Assembly: GCA_017512705.1 (NCBI GenBank)
Contig: JAFWEX010000150.1
Coordinates: 310,001-374,000 of the forward strand
Direction: 5' to 3'
Length of the DNA: 64,000 bases
DNA from: Paenibacillus sp.
GTDB taxonomy: Bacteria; Bacillota; Bacilli; Paenibacillales; Paenibacillaceae
Position 1 is the stretch's first letter; each line of letters starts with the position of its first letter. Under the pieces are notes generated by a model. It had not been told where the DNA came from. It did not search any database and saw nothing but the letters and a program-made list of their open reading frames with translations. A program made the translations under genes and the position numbers. Positions 1 to 7,584 of the stretch are shown piece by piece.

Positions 1-8
1 AGGCATGG

Positions 9-143
9 GAGAGGTTCGCGAACTCCCTCTACAAGACTTGACCTGTGAAGGTCATCAACAGTCTTGCGTACAGATTACCGTGAGTACACACAGCTTTGTT
101 TGGCTGAAGATGGTATGTAAACGGTGTGCGTAAAAAACTAAGG
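9..143 (+). promoter_or_regulatory. Putative preQ1-I riboswitch with an internal insertion (queC leader)
   Basis: The leader of the queuosine operon carries both halves of a preQ1 class I aptamer, but far apart. Bases 10-30 read AGAGGTTC, a short loop and CCCTCT, matching the 5' hairpin of the Bacillus queC aptamer as I remember it. The A-rich 3' tail TAAAAAACTAAGG lies at 131-143, directly before a terminator. Normally the tail follows the hairpin at once; here about 100 bases intervene, including a stem CAAGACT (32-38) with AGTCTTG (60-66). The usual loop-tail pairing is not obvious, since the loop has GCG where UAG is expected. Position before queC supports the call; the geometry does not, so it may be a variant or a decayed copy. 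Confidence 0.5.
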
Positions 144-197
144 ACACTTGCTTATGGCAGCTTTTTTTAAAGCCGCTTTGAAGAAGGTGTGTTTTTT
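144..197 (+). terminator. Leader terminator (attenuator) upstream of queC
   Basis: ACACTTGCTT (144-153) pairs with AAGAAGGTGT (181-190) with one mismatch. An inner GCAGCTTT/AAAGCCGC stem continues the hairpin, and six T residues follow. It abuts the A-rich aptamer-like tail, the arrangement expected for ligand-controlled termination ahead of queC. Confidence 0.7.
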
Positions 198-285
198 GAT
201 GGATGCTAGTTCATGAACTTCTCTGTTCTTTCGACATTTCTGCTTGTATGCAGGAGTGATCTCAAGAAGATGGAGAGGTTTTTTT

Positions 286-978
286 ATGTTGAACAAAGAA
301 AAAGCTATCGTTGTATTTAGCGGCGGTCAGGATAGCACAACATGTCTGTTCTGGGCGAAAAAACAATTCGCCGAAGTTGAAGTCGTTACGTTTGATTACG
401 GGCAACGTCATAAGCTGGAGATTGAATGTGCAGCGGCAATTGCAAAGGATCTGGATGTGCAGCAAACGGTACTGGATATGAGCTTGCTGAGCCAGCTCGC
501 TCCCAATGCACTCACACGTTCTGATATGGAAATTACCCATGAAGAAGGCGAATTGCCAAGTACGTTTGTGGAGGGCCGAAACATGCTGTTCCTTAGCTTT
601 GCAGCGATTTTGGCGAAACAAAAAGGTGCCCGTCATCTGGTTACTGGTGTCTGTGAGACTGACTTTAGCGGTTATCCGGACTGCAGGGATTCATTCGTGA
701 AGTCAATGAACGTCACTCTTAACTTGTCGATGGATTATCCATTCGTCATTCATACCCCGCTGATGTGGCTAGACAAAGCGGAAACGTGGAAAATGGCTGA
801 CGAGCTGGGCGCTTTCGATTATGTAAGGGAACGCACCCTGACTTGTTATAACGGTGTTATCGGTGATGGATGTGGCGAATGCCCTGCGTGCAAACTGCGT
901 AAAGCCGGACTGGATCGTTATGTACAAGAGCGTACCATGGCTCAAACGACTGCCCCATCCACTGGAGTGAAGGCATGA
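286..978 (+). CDS. queC: 7-cyano-7-deazaguanine (preQ0) synthase QueC
   Basis: QueC makes preQ0 from 7-carboxy-7-deazaguanine, using ATP and ammonia, in the cytosol. The 230-residue protein has the ATP-pyrophosphatase P-loop SGGQDS at residues 12-17 and the zinc-binding Cys cluster near the C-terminus (Cys187, 196, 199, 202, in the CGECPAC segment). Length is normal for the family. I chose ATG 286 because GGAGAGG lies seven bases upstream; an in-frame ATG at 244 would add 14 residues with no family counterpart. The stop overlaps the queD start (ATGA), so translation is probably coupled. The leader terminator suggests control by preQ1. Confidence 0.96.
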   Translation: MLNKEKAIVVFSGGQDSTTCLFWAKKQFAEVEVVTFDYGQRHKLEIECAAAIAKDLDVQQTVLDMSLLSQLAPNALTRSDMEITHEEGELPSTFVEGRNMLFLSFAAILAKQKGARHLVTGVCETDFSGYPDCRDSFVKSMNVTLNLSMDYPFVIHTPLMWLDKAETWKMADELGAFDYVRERTLTCYNGVIGDGCGECPACKLRKAGLDRYVQERTMAQTTAPSTGVKA

Positions 979-1469
979 TGAGAGAACCCGGAACATTTCG
1001 AATCGTTGAACATTTGCAGCGAATTGACCATGATATTCTGCCCACCCAGCTGAGATATCACCGCAAACGGGTGCTGGTTAGCAAAGAGTTCACCTTTGAT
1101 GCAGCACATCATCTGCATTGTTATGAAGGCAAGTGTAAAAACTTGCACGGTCATACGTATAAAGTCATTTTTGGCATTAGCGGTTATCCAGGTGAAACCG
1201 GGCTAACCGTTGATTTTGGACATATCAAGGACATCTGGAAAAACCGAATTGAAGGTTATCTGGATCATCAATATTTGAATGAAACACTTCCCCTCATGAA
1301 TACGACGGCTGAAAATATGGTCGTTTGGCTGTTCGAACAGATGGAGCATGCTCTGCAAACGGAGCCTTATGCCGGACTCACGGACGGTGCACGCACTGAA
1401 TTTGTGCGACTCTTCGAAACGCCGACCAGCTACGCCGAAGCAAGACGGGAGTGGATGATCGATGAGTAG
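975..1469 (+). CDS. queD: 6-carboxy-tetrahydropterin synthase QueD
   Basis: QueD converts dihydroneopterin triphosphate to 6-carboxy-5,6,7,8-tetrahydropterin, the first committed step to preQ0. The PTPS-fold signature is visible: FDAAHHL at 41-47 and CKNLHGHTY at 54-62, giving the zinc-binding His residues (His45, 58, 60) and the catalytic Cys54. The 164-residue protein carries about 32 extra N-terminal residues compared with typical bacterial QueD. It overlaps queC by four bases and queE by eight, so the three genes form one tightly coupled operon. Confidence 0.95.
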   Translation: MMREPGTFRIVEHLQRIDHDILPTQLRYHRKRVLVSKEFTFDAAHHLHCYEGKCKNLHGHTYKVIFGISGYPGETGLTVDFGHIKDIWKNRIEGYLDHQYLNETLPLMNTTAENMVVWLFEQMEHALQTEPYAGLTDGARTEFVRLFETPTSYAEARREWMIDE

Positions 1470-2256
1470 TGTACAAGATCAGAAGCAAGCTGTCTCGATT
1501 GAAGACCACCCTCAAGCTCGTGAAGGGGAAGCACGTATCCCGGTTATGGAGGTTTTTGGTCCGACGGTTCAAGGCGAAGGCATGGTGATCGGGCAAAAAA
1601 CGATGTTTGTGCGCACCGCGGGCTGCGATTATCGCTGCTCCTGGTGCGACTCGGCCTTTACCTGGGACGGCAGTGGCAAGGACCAGATTCGTATGCTGAC
1701 GCCGGAGGCGGTATGGGATGAACTGCGCCGCTTGGGCGGCACGCGTTTCTCCCATGTAACCCTATCCGGCGGCAACCCCGCCCTGCTGGCTTCGCTGGGC
1801 GGGCTGGTTGCCCTGTTGCGGGAGAACGGCGTCCGCACCGCGGTCGAGACGCAGGGCTCACGCTGGCAATCATGGCTGGCGGACATTGACGAAGTCACGG
1901 TCTCGCCCAAGCCACCCAGCTCGGGCATGGACACCGACTGGGCCGTGCTGGACGATGTGATCGGCCGCCTGGCTGCTGGCCCGGCGGATCGAAGCCACAG
2001 TCTGAAGATCGTGATCTTCGATCAGACAGACCTGGATTATGCCCGCCGCGTGCATGCACGGTATCCGGGCACGGCTTTATTTTTACAAACGGGGAACCCG
2101 GATGTTTCTTCGGCCGATACGCCAGATCTGGCAGCTTCCCTGCTAGCTCGTTACGAGTGGTTAATTGATCAAGTAAGTGCCTCGGACGATCTCAACAATG
2201 TGCGCGTACTTCCGCAGCTTCACACGCTGGTATGGGGCAATAAACGCGGAGTGTAA
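1462..2256 (+). CDS. queE: 7-carboxy-7-deazaguanine synthase QueE (radical SAM)
   Basis: QueE is the radical SAM enzyme that contracts 6-carboxy-tetrahydropterin to 7-carboxy-7-deazaguanine. The CxxxCxxC iron-sulfur motif is CDYRCSWC at residues 55-62, preceded by the substrate loop EVFGPTVQGEG (30-40) typical of QueE. At 264 residues it is slightly longer than the Bacillus protein because of an N-terminal stretch of about 25 residues. GC content rises clearly in its middle (about 1640-2060), which is noticeable against its neighbours. It overlaps queD by eight bases. Confidence 0.95.
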   Translation: MSSVQDQKQAVSIEDHPQAREGEARIPVMEVFGPTVQGEGMVIGQKTMFVRTAGCDYRCSWCDSAFTWDGSGKDQIRMLTPEAVWDELRRLGGTRFSHVTLSGGNPALLASLGGLVALLRENGVRTAVETQGSRWQSWLADIDEVTVSPKPPSSGMDTDWAVLDDVIGRLAAGPADRSHSLKIVIFDQTDLDYARRVHARYPGTALFLQTGNPDVSSADTPDLAASLLARYEWLIDQVSASDDLNNVRVLPQLHTLVWGNKRGV

Positions 2257-2371
2257 CGCCCTTTCCGTGCTACTCGCAGATCATTTGGACACGTTTTGAA
2301 TGGACTTTTGGGTTGTACGGACGTTAGTGGCGGTATAGGCGGCATGATGTAACTTTGCTTTAAGCATTCAC

Positions 2372-2408
2372 AGAAAAAGACAGGCTGTTTCGCCTGTCAT
2401 GATTTTCT
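2372..2408 (+). terminator. Probable terminator between queE and queF
   Basis: GACAGGC (2379-2385) and GCCTGTC (2392-2398) form a perfect hairpin extended by AGAAAA/TTTTCT on the outside. The short T stretch makes it a modest terminator or attenuator, so queF may be expressed separately from queCDE or only by read-through. Confidence 0.5.
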
Positions 2409-2465
2409 CAAAATGAACTGACGAGGCCAGCGGCTTCGACTAGATAAAAGGAGTGTTTGTACCCG

Positions 2466-2957
2466 ATGAGACAACCTGATGAGATGCAAGATGTGACATT
2501 GCTGGGCAACCAGAATGTGAAATATACGTTTGAGTATGATCCGGGTATTTTGGAGAGCTTTGATAACAAGCATCCCTACCGAGATTATTTTGTCAAATTC
2601 AACTGCCCGGAGTTCACAAGTCTCTGCCCGATTACGGGTCAACCGGACTTCGCCACGATCTATATTAGCTACATTCCCGATATCAAAATGGTTGAGAGCA
2701 AGTCGCTCAAACTGTACCTGTTCAGCTTCCGCAACCATGGTGATTTCCACGAGGACTGCGTGAACATTATTATGAACGACCTGATTAAGCTAATGGACCC
2801 TCGCTTCATTGAAGTCTGGGGCAAATTCACCCCGCGCGGCGGTATCTCCATCGACCCGTACACCAACTACGGCAAACCGGGAACGAAATACGAGCAAATG
2901 GCTGAACATCGCATGATGAACCATGACATGAACCCGGAAACGATTGATAATCGCTAG
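2466..2957 (+). CDS. queF: NADPH-dependent preQ0 reductase QueF
   Basis: QueF reduces the nitrile of preQ0 to the amine preQ1. The short, unimodular form seen in Bacillus is present: [14 protein letters not shown] carries the catalytic Cys54 and Asp61, and VESKSLKLY (76-84) is the family signature. The sequence aligns almost end to end with my memory of the B. subtilis protein. AAGGAG (2448-2453) lies 12 bases before ATG 2466; an in-frame TTG at 2457 is only three bases away and is the alternative start. queF completes the preQ1 set and lies 200 bases after queE. Confidence 0.95.
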   Translation: MRQPDEMQDVTLLGNQNVKYTFEYDPGILESFDNKHPYRDYFVKFNCPEFTSLCPITGQPDFATIYISYIPDIKMVESKSLKLYLFSFRNHGDFHEDCVNIIMNDLIKLMDPRFIEVWGKFTPRGGISIDPYTNYGKPGTKYEQMAEHRMMNHDMNPETIDNR

Positions 2958-3057
2958 TGTTCCCATAGTACTAACCTCGTGTAACTGATCAAAAGTCAAC
3001 GTTGCAAAGGTGGAGTTTTGGGAAATGTTGTGATAAACTGGAGTCAACTAGGATAAC

Positions 3058-3096
3058 ATAAAAAAGAGCAAGGATGCGTCAACATCCTCACTCTTC
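3058..3096 (-). terminator. Terminator of the small toxin mRNA
   Basis: On the minus strand AAGAGTGAGGATG pairs with CATCCTTGCTCTT around a short loop and is followed by a run of six T residues. It ends a transcript that starts near 3346 and contains the 40-residue toxin-like gene. Confidence 0.75.
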
Positions 3097-3187
3097 TACA
3101 ACAGCCGCTTTCAAGGGCGGTGGCTGTGGACAGGTAATCGAAATAGGCTGCTACCTTACCGAGGGCGGCCTATTTCTTTTTGTTTTG
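3060..3187 (+). ncRNA. Putative antitoxin RNA antisense to the toxin mRNA
   Basis: A plus-strand transcript running here would be antisense to the 3' part of the toxin mRNA, the geometry of TxpA/RatA-type systems. Its 3' end is well defined: GAAATAGGC (3140-3148) pairs with GCCTATTTC (3168-3176), followed by TTTTTGTTTT. The 5' end is inferred; a TTGTGA, 17 bases, GGATAA promoter-like pair ends just before 3060. The terminator lies over the toxin stop codon, so the RNAs overlap by about 120 bases. Confidence 0.5.
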
Positions 3188-3292
3188 ATTATTCAATGCA
3201 ATGACGATGGTTACAATCAGTCCAATTAAGGTTACTGTAAACCCAGCAAAACTGATCATTAACGTCAATACATCTTTTATCTCCACAGGCAT
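3170..3292 (-). CDS. Holin-like type I toxin, small membrane peptide
   Basis: A 40-residue ORF too short for usual gene calls. It has the layout of the Firmicute holin-like toxin family (TxpA/BsrG class): a short charged start (MPVEIKDVLTLM), one long hydrophobic helix (about residues 8-33, rich in Ile, Val, Leu and Thr), and a basic tail ending NNQNKKK. The start is clear: AAGGAGGTG lies just before ATG 3292. A TATAAT box sits about 60 bases upstream on the same strand and a strong terminator lies downstream. An antisense RNA with its own terminator overlaps the 3' end. Function as a membrane toxin is inferred from family resemblance and RNA layout. Confidence 0.72.
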   Translation of the reverse strand: MPVEIKDVLTLMISFAGFTVTLIGLIVTIVIALNNQNKKK

Positions 3293-3352
3293 CACCTCCT
3301 TACACAGGAGACTAGCCGACCGCCCATTCAAGCCATTCTGTTGTTATAACAT

Positions 3353-3381
3353 ATTATACCATATGTCCTAACTCGTGGACA
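3353..3381 (-). promoter_or_regulatory. Promoter of the toxin mRNA
   Basis: A perfect TATAAT lies at 3358-3353 (minus strand), with TGTCCA 17 bases upstream as a weak -35 box. Transcription would start near 3346, leaving a leader of about 55 bases before the toxin start. Confidence 0.55.
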
Positions 3382-3613
3382 TCTATTTGACACCGAAATA
3401 GGAATATATGTTCCCATGCGTTTATAACTGAACAGAATATCCGCTACTGATCATCTGATGTGTATAATTATACGATTTTATCCCCCTTATTCATCGTTCT
3501 CCACTGTTCCCCTTGTCGCTCTATCTATTCTGGCCTATTATGTAACAATATGCTTAATTCCATAAATTCTAACATTAGGCGCTGATCCTTCGTGACCGCG
3601 ACCAAAGGGAGAA

Positions 3614-4894
3614 ATGTCCATGTCTGCACAAACTACATACGCCAAGGACGCTGCTACGCGTTCGAAAACTCCACCCGGATTGGATGCCCAAGGCACCGTA
3701 TACCGGATACTTATTGCCATCAGTCTGGTGCATCTGTTCAATGATTCCATTCAGTCTGTCATTCCCGCGATATTTCCTATTTTAAAAGATTCCATGCATC
3801 TAACGTACACTCAGATTGGGTGGATCGCCTTTGCTATCAACTTCACCGCATCCATTATGCAGCCCGTTGTGGGCTGGTTTGCGGATAAAAAACCAACCCC
3901 TTCGATTCTTCCTATCGGCATGGGTTTCACGTTTACGGGCATGCTGTTGCTCGCATTTGCCGACAGTTATGTGATGGTGCTTATTTCTGTTATCTTTGTC
4001 GGACTCGGGTCCGCTGCTTTTCATCCGGAGGGCTCTAGGGTATCTCATATGGCCGCAGGGCAGCGTCGCGGACTAGCACAATCCATTTTTCAGGTGGGCG
4101 GTAATGCTGGACAATCGCTTGCGCCACTGCTGACACGCTGGATTTTCATCCCGTTTGGGCTGTTCGGTGCGATCGGCTTTACGGGCATTGCCGCAATGGG
4201 GATCGCTGTGCAGCTCTACGTTGCACGATGGTATGGGCGTATGCTGCAATCCGGTGCATACCTGCGTAAACAGGCAGCTGCCCGACGTGCTCCTAATCCA
4301 GCACTGCGCCAGAAGATTGCTGCCGCGATTACAATACTGATCCTGCTTGTGTTTGTCCGGTCATGGTATGTCGCTTCCATTGGCAGCTTCTACGCCTTTA
4401 ACCTGAAAGACACGTTTGGCTTGTCCACGGAAGACGCACAAATTTATATTTTCCTATTTCTTGCCGCTGGTGCACTGGGGACGTTCTTTGGTGGCCCTCT
4501 CGCAGATCGGTTTGGCAAGCGCAATATGATCTTTTTATCCATGGCTGGCGCCGCACCGCTGGCGTTGATGTTACCTTATGTCAACCTGTTCTGGACGGGT
4601 GTGCTGCTGACGATAATCGGTTTTATCATGTTGTCCAGCTTCTCGGTAACAGTTGTTTACGCACAGATGCTCATCCCGGGTAAAATCGGAACGGTGTCCG
4701 GTCTAATCACGGGCCTTGCCTTTGGCATGGGCGGTCTTGGCGCACTAGTGCTCGGCAACTGGATTGATGTTTTTGGAGTTTCACCGGTTATGCAAATTTG
4801 CAGCTTCTTGCCGTTAATCGGCATCTTTACCTTCCTGCTACCATCTGACAAATTGCTGCATCGCTGGGCACAAGAAAACGGTAGTGAGGAGTAA
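3614..4894 (+). CDS. MFS exporter of the fosmidomycin-resistance (Fsr) type
   Basis: A 426-residue major facilitator protein with about 12 hydrophobic segments in two halves. The segment VHLFNDSIQSVIPAIFPILK (39-58) and the following IGWIAFAINFTASIMQP resemble the Fsr group; GGPLADRFGKR in the second half is the conserved MFS loop. Fsr-type proteins export drugs or metabolites by proton antiport; the real substrate here is unknown. GGGAGAA precedes both ATG 3614 and ATG 3620 (four and ten bases away), so either may be used. The 5' flank (3382-3613) holds an isolated TATAAT near 3462 but no convincing -35. A very strong terminator follows the gene. Confidence 0.85.
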   Translation: MSMSAQTTYAKDAATRSKTPPGLDAQGTVYRILIAISLVHLFNDSIQSVIPAIFPILKDSMHLTYTQIGWIAFAINFTASIMQPVVGWFADKKPTPSILPIGMGFTFTGMLLLAFADSYVMVLISVIFVGLGSAAFHPEGSRVSHMAAGQRRGLAQSIFQVGGNAGQSLAPLLTRWIFIPFGLFGAIGFTGIAAMGIAVQLYVARWYGRMLQSGAYLRKQAAARRAPNPALRQKIAAAITILILLVFVRSWYVASIGSFYAFNLKDTFGLSTEDAQIYIFLFLAAGALGTFFGGPLADRFGKRNMIFLSMAGAAPLALMLPYVNLFWTGVLLTIIGFIMLSSFSVTVVYAQMLIPGKIGTVSGLITGLAFGMGGLGALVLGNWIDVFGVSPVMQICSFLPLIGIFTFLLPSDKLLHRWAQENGSEE

Positions 4895-4978
4895 ACCCAA
4901 TAATTCGGGTTTTTATCAGGCAAATATTTGACTCTTTCGGGCACACATGAGGTTCTTTATCATGACCATCCTGAAGAA

Positions 4979-5021
4979 GCTCCTGCCAATCTGGATCCCC
5001 AGATTGGCAGGAGCTTTTTAT
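4979..5021 (+). terminator. Strong terminator after the MFS gene
   Basis: GCTCCTGCCAATCTGG (4979-4994) pairs perfectly with its complement (4999-5014) and is followed by TTTTTA. The convergent gene at 5051 ends just beyond it. Confidence 0.9.
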
Positions 5022-5050
5022 CAATAGGAGATATATGCTCAAGAAAAGAT

Positions 5051-5899
5051 CTATTTCAAACGATGCAGGATCAGACGTTTTTTGTACAGCATTTTGCCTG
5101 CCTCGGCCACATCCTGAATTGTATTTTTGTTGCTGACAGATCCAAAGATCATACCTGCAATCGGCACCAACTGAAATAGCTTTTTCCAGCCAAACGATTC
5201 ACTGTAGGAGTTGAACACTTCACGCCACCCCTGCATTTGAGAAACCACCTCAATTTGCTTATCGGGATTATCGTAGTCCGCCAGCTCTTCAATGATCGCT
5301 TTCTTGCCCACTATATCAGCTGAAGAGAATTGCAGACATTTTACAATAAAGATACGTTCGAGCGGATCATCCGGGTCATACCCATAGCACAGTGCCATCT
5401 CTTGCAATACTTTTAACGAGAGCCCCATCACCAGCGGAATGTCTGCTGCAATCGTGACGATGCCCCCAAACCCAGTCGCGGCCCCTTGTGCCGCAGCGAA
5501 TTTGCTTCGACTTTCGGTGATGCTGTCCGCCACGCGGTCCAGCACCTCTAGCGGTAATTTTTCCACACTATGAATTTTGGCGGTTTTCTCTGTTTCCGCA
5601 TCTTCTTCCAATCGGTAGATGTGATCTTTGGTCATAGGGTACCCCGAACGCTCTGCTTCTTCTTGCAAGAGCTTGGCTACTTTTTTCTTCTGTACAAGAA
5701 ACTTGCCACCCGTTTGCAAATATTGACCCACTTCATTCAAAGCGTCACCGATCTTCTGTTTTATTGCTTTGGGCATTACTTTATCCAGCATGGCAAATGG
5801 CAGGCGTCCAATCTTGTCCCATATGAACAGATCCTTCTGTTCCTTCTCCCATTTTAGAATTAACTCCAGTTCTCCATCCAGTGTCTCGCGTGATTCCAT
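5051..5899 (-). CDS. EcsC family protein
   Basis: A 282-residue protein of the EcsC family, named after the third gene of the Bacillus ecs locus; biochemical role not established. The family core is the Gly/Ala-rich stretch AAAQGAATGFGGIVTIAADIPL and the following predicted helices (about residues 135-215), with a C-terminal hydrophobic segment LVPIAGMIFGSVSNK. The N-terminal half is charged and helical. ATG 5899 was chosen because AGGAGG lies seven bases upstream; an upstream in-frame ATG would add 19 residues without a ribosome site. It stands alone between two terminators. Confidence 0.85.
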   Translation of the reverse strand: MESRETLDGELELILKWEKEQKDLFIWDKIGRLPFAMLDKVMPKAIKQKIGDALNEVGQYLQTGGKFLVQKKKVAKLLQEEAERSGYPMTKDHIYRLEEDAETEKTAKIHSVEKLPLEVLDRVADSITESRSKFAAAQGAATGFGGIVTIAADIPLVMGLSLKVLQEMALCYGYDPDDPLERIFIVKCLQFSSADIVGKKAIIEELADYDNPDKQIEVVSQMQGWREVFNSYSESFGWKKLFQLVPIAGMIFGSVSNKNTIQDVAEAGKMLYKKRLILHRLK

Positions 5900-5999
5900 A
5901 TGTGATCCTCCTATAGGTTGTAGTACGATTCTCATTTGGATTGACCTTATTTTCATACGTAAAATTGGTGTATCGGTTGCTTTATTTCAGCATCATATC

Positions 6000-6042
6000 A
6001 AAAAAGAGCCTCTCATCAGCATTATTCGCTAACAAGAGACTC
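6000..6042 (-). terminator. Terminator of the arabinan cluster
   Basis: On the minus strand GAGTCTCTT pairs with GAGAGGCTC (nine pairs, including wobbles), followed by TTTTTT. It closes the transcript that ends with the cytoplasmic GH43 gene. Confidence 0.8.
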
Positions 6043-6061
6043 CTATATGCATTCCAAGGTA

Positions 6062-7042
6062 CTACTTCACTTCTGCCACCGCTTGACCGTCCGGAACGGG
6101 AATACCAAAGTCAGGTGTCCCATCCTCATTCCAATGAATCACTTGAGCACGAGCATGACGATTCGGGTCATACAACGGATCACCCTCAATCTCTTTATAG
6201 TTTCGTGCATGATAGATCAGAATATCTGTTGTGCCATCCGGGGATACCGTAAAGCTGTTATGTCCTGGCCCGTATTGCCCATGTTCTTCACAGGTCTGGA
6301 AGACCGGCTCGGGTGATTTCACCCAGCTTGCCGGATCAAGCAGATCCGCATCTTCATCTGCTGTGAGCAGTCCCATGCAGTAATGATGATCGGTGGCGCT
6401 GGCGGAGTAACTGATAAACAGACGTCCATTTCGATGTAGCACCGCCGCACCTTCATTGACTTTAAAGCCGATGATCTCCCAATCGTATTCCGGTGTAGCA
6501 ATCATCACTTGTTCACCGCGGAGGGTCCATGGATTTTCCATTTCACAGATATAGAGGTTCGAATTGCCGTCGATATCCGGGTCTTTCTGTGCCCAGACGA
6601 GATAACGAACGCCTCGGTGTTCAAACGTTGTGGCATCCAGTGCAAAACTCTCCCATTTGGTAATAATCTGGCCTTTCTCCTCCCACTTCCCTTCAAGCGG
6701 GTTAGCCGAATCATTCTCGAGCACATACATGCGATGATCGAACAAACCGTCGTTGGTTTCACTCGTATGTGCTGCTGCATAGTAGATGTACCATTTTCCA
6801 TCAATATAATGAATTTCCGGTGCCCAGATGTTTGCACTCATTGGTCCTGTCTCCCGTTTCTTCCAGGCGGTAACCGGTTCAGCCTCTTTCAGTCCCTCCA
6901 GTGTCTCGGCACGCCGAATTTCAATGCGGTCAAACGCCGGCACGGAAGCGGAAAAATAATAATATCCGTCTGTATGGCGGTATACCCAAGGGTCAGCACG
7001 CTGCTCCAGTAGTGGGTTGGTGAATGTAATGGTATTGGTCAT
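6062..7042 (-). CDS. GH43 alpha-L-arabinofuranosidase, cytoplasmic
   Basis: A 326-residue single-domain GH43 enzyme with no signal peptide, so it should act inside the cell on imported arabino-oligosaccharides, releasing L-arabinose. The three catalytic residues of the five-bladed propeller are visible: Asp17 (base, in RADPWVY), Asp136 (pKa modulator, LDATTF) and Glu197 (acid, VNEGAAV). The APEIHYIDGKWYIYYAA stretch is typical of arabinofuranosidases in this family. AAAGGGG lies nine bases before the ATG. It is the last gene of the arabinan ABC-importer cluster, separated from the previous gene by a 540-base region with two structured repeats. Confidence 0.9.
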   Translation of the reverse strand: MTNTITFTNPLLEQRADPWVYRHTDGYYYFSASVPAFDRIEIRRAETLEGLKEAEPVTAWKKRETGPMSANIWAPEIHYIDGKWYIYYAAAHTSETNDGLFDHRMYVLENDSANPLEGKWEEKGQIITKWESFALDATTFEHRGVRYLVWAQKDPDIDGNSNLYICEMENPWTLRGEQVMIATPEYDWEIIGFKVNEGAAVLHRNGRLFISYSASATDHHYCMGLLTADEDADLLDPASWVKSPEPVFQTCEEHGQYGPGHNSFTVSPDGTTDILIYHARNYKEIEGDPLYDPNRHARAQVIHWNEDGTPDFGIPVPDGQAVAEVK

Positions 7043-7128
7043 GAGAATGAACCCCTTTCATATGTGTGTGTATGGCTCTGAATCTAATGATGTGTGGGAG
7101 TGGGAAAACAGAGCAGAAGCGGGGAGGG

Positions 7129-7311
7129 CACAGCGGACGTTCGGTGGTGGCAGGGCCTTGGCGCTCTACTTGTCCTCTGATTTCTTTCTTCACCGCTCCA
7201 GCGGTAGAAATCAGAGAACAAACTCGCACACGCGGCTCCTTCCTCCCCCTCACTGCTTGTGCCCCCGGGCACGGGCTACTCGTGATATTCCCACTCGCTG
7301 GCACACATCTG
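7129..7311. repeat. Structured intergenic repeat, copy 1
   Basis: A GC-rich element of 183 bases that recurs almost unchanged at 7391. It folds: CTCTGATTTCT (7175-7185) pairs with AGAAATCAGAG (7206-7216), and inside it ACCGCT pairs with AGCGGT. A second GC-rich block near 7261-7276 contains CCCCCGGGCACGGGCT. No ORF in it has a credible start or homologous sense, and the copies differ by changes that keep the stem. Confidence 0.8.
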
Positions 7312-7344
7312 TCTTCGAGCCTTAGGTTGGCTCGATAACTTATG

Positions 7345-7371
7345 GAGTTGACCGTTCTGTCTGGTCAACTC
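7345..7371. other. Hairpin between the two structured repeats
   Basis: GAGTTGACC (7345-7353) and GGTCAACTC (7363-7371) form a perfect nine-pair stem with a nine-base loop. Neither strand has a T run next to it, so it is not a standard terminator. Confidence 0.55.
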
Positions 7372-7390
7372 TCCCCACAACCGCCTAATG

Positions 7391-7574
7391 CACAGCAGAC
7401 GTTCGGTGGTGGCAGGGCCTTGGTGCTCTACTTGTCCTCCGATTTCTCTCTTCACCGCTTCTGGCGGTAGAAATCGGATGTCAAACTCACACACGCGGCT
7501 CCTTCCTCCCCCTTACTGCTTGTGCCCCCGGGCACGGGCTGCTCGCGATATTCCCACTCGCTGGCACACCTCTG
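7391..7574. repeat. Structured intergenic repeat, copy 2
   Basis: Second copy, in the same orientation and roughly 90 percent identical by eye. The same stem forms with a compensatory change: the fourth pair is C-G (7440/7476) where copy 1 has T-A (7178/7213). The inner ACCGC/GCGGT stem is kept with a different loop. It ends 10 bases after the stop codon of the upstream (minus-strand) GH43 gene. Confidence 0.8.
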
Positions 7575-7584
7575 CGGTCAGCGC

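Noticed and set aside
2958-3060. Possible coding sequence after queF
   Set aside because: The frame there lacks a ribosome site and overlaps queF antisense; the region is better explained by the antitoxin promoter.
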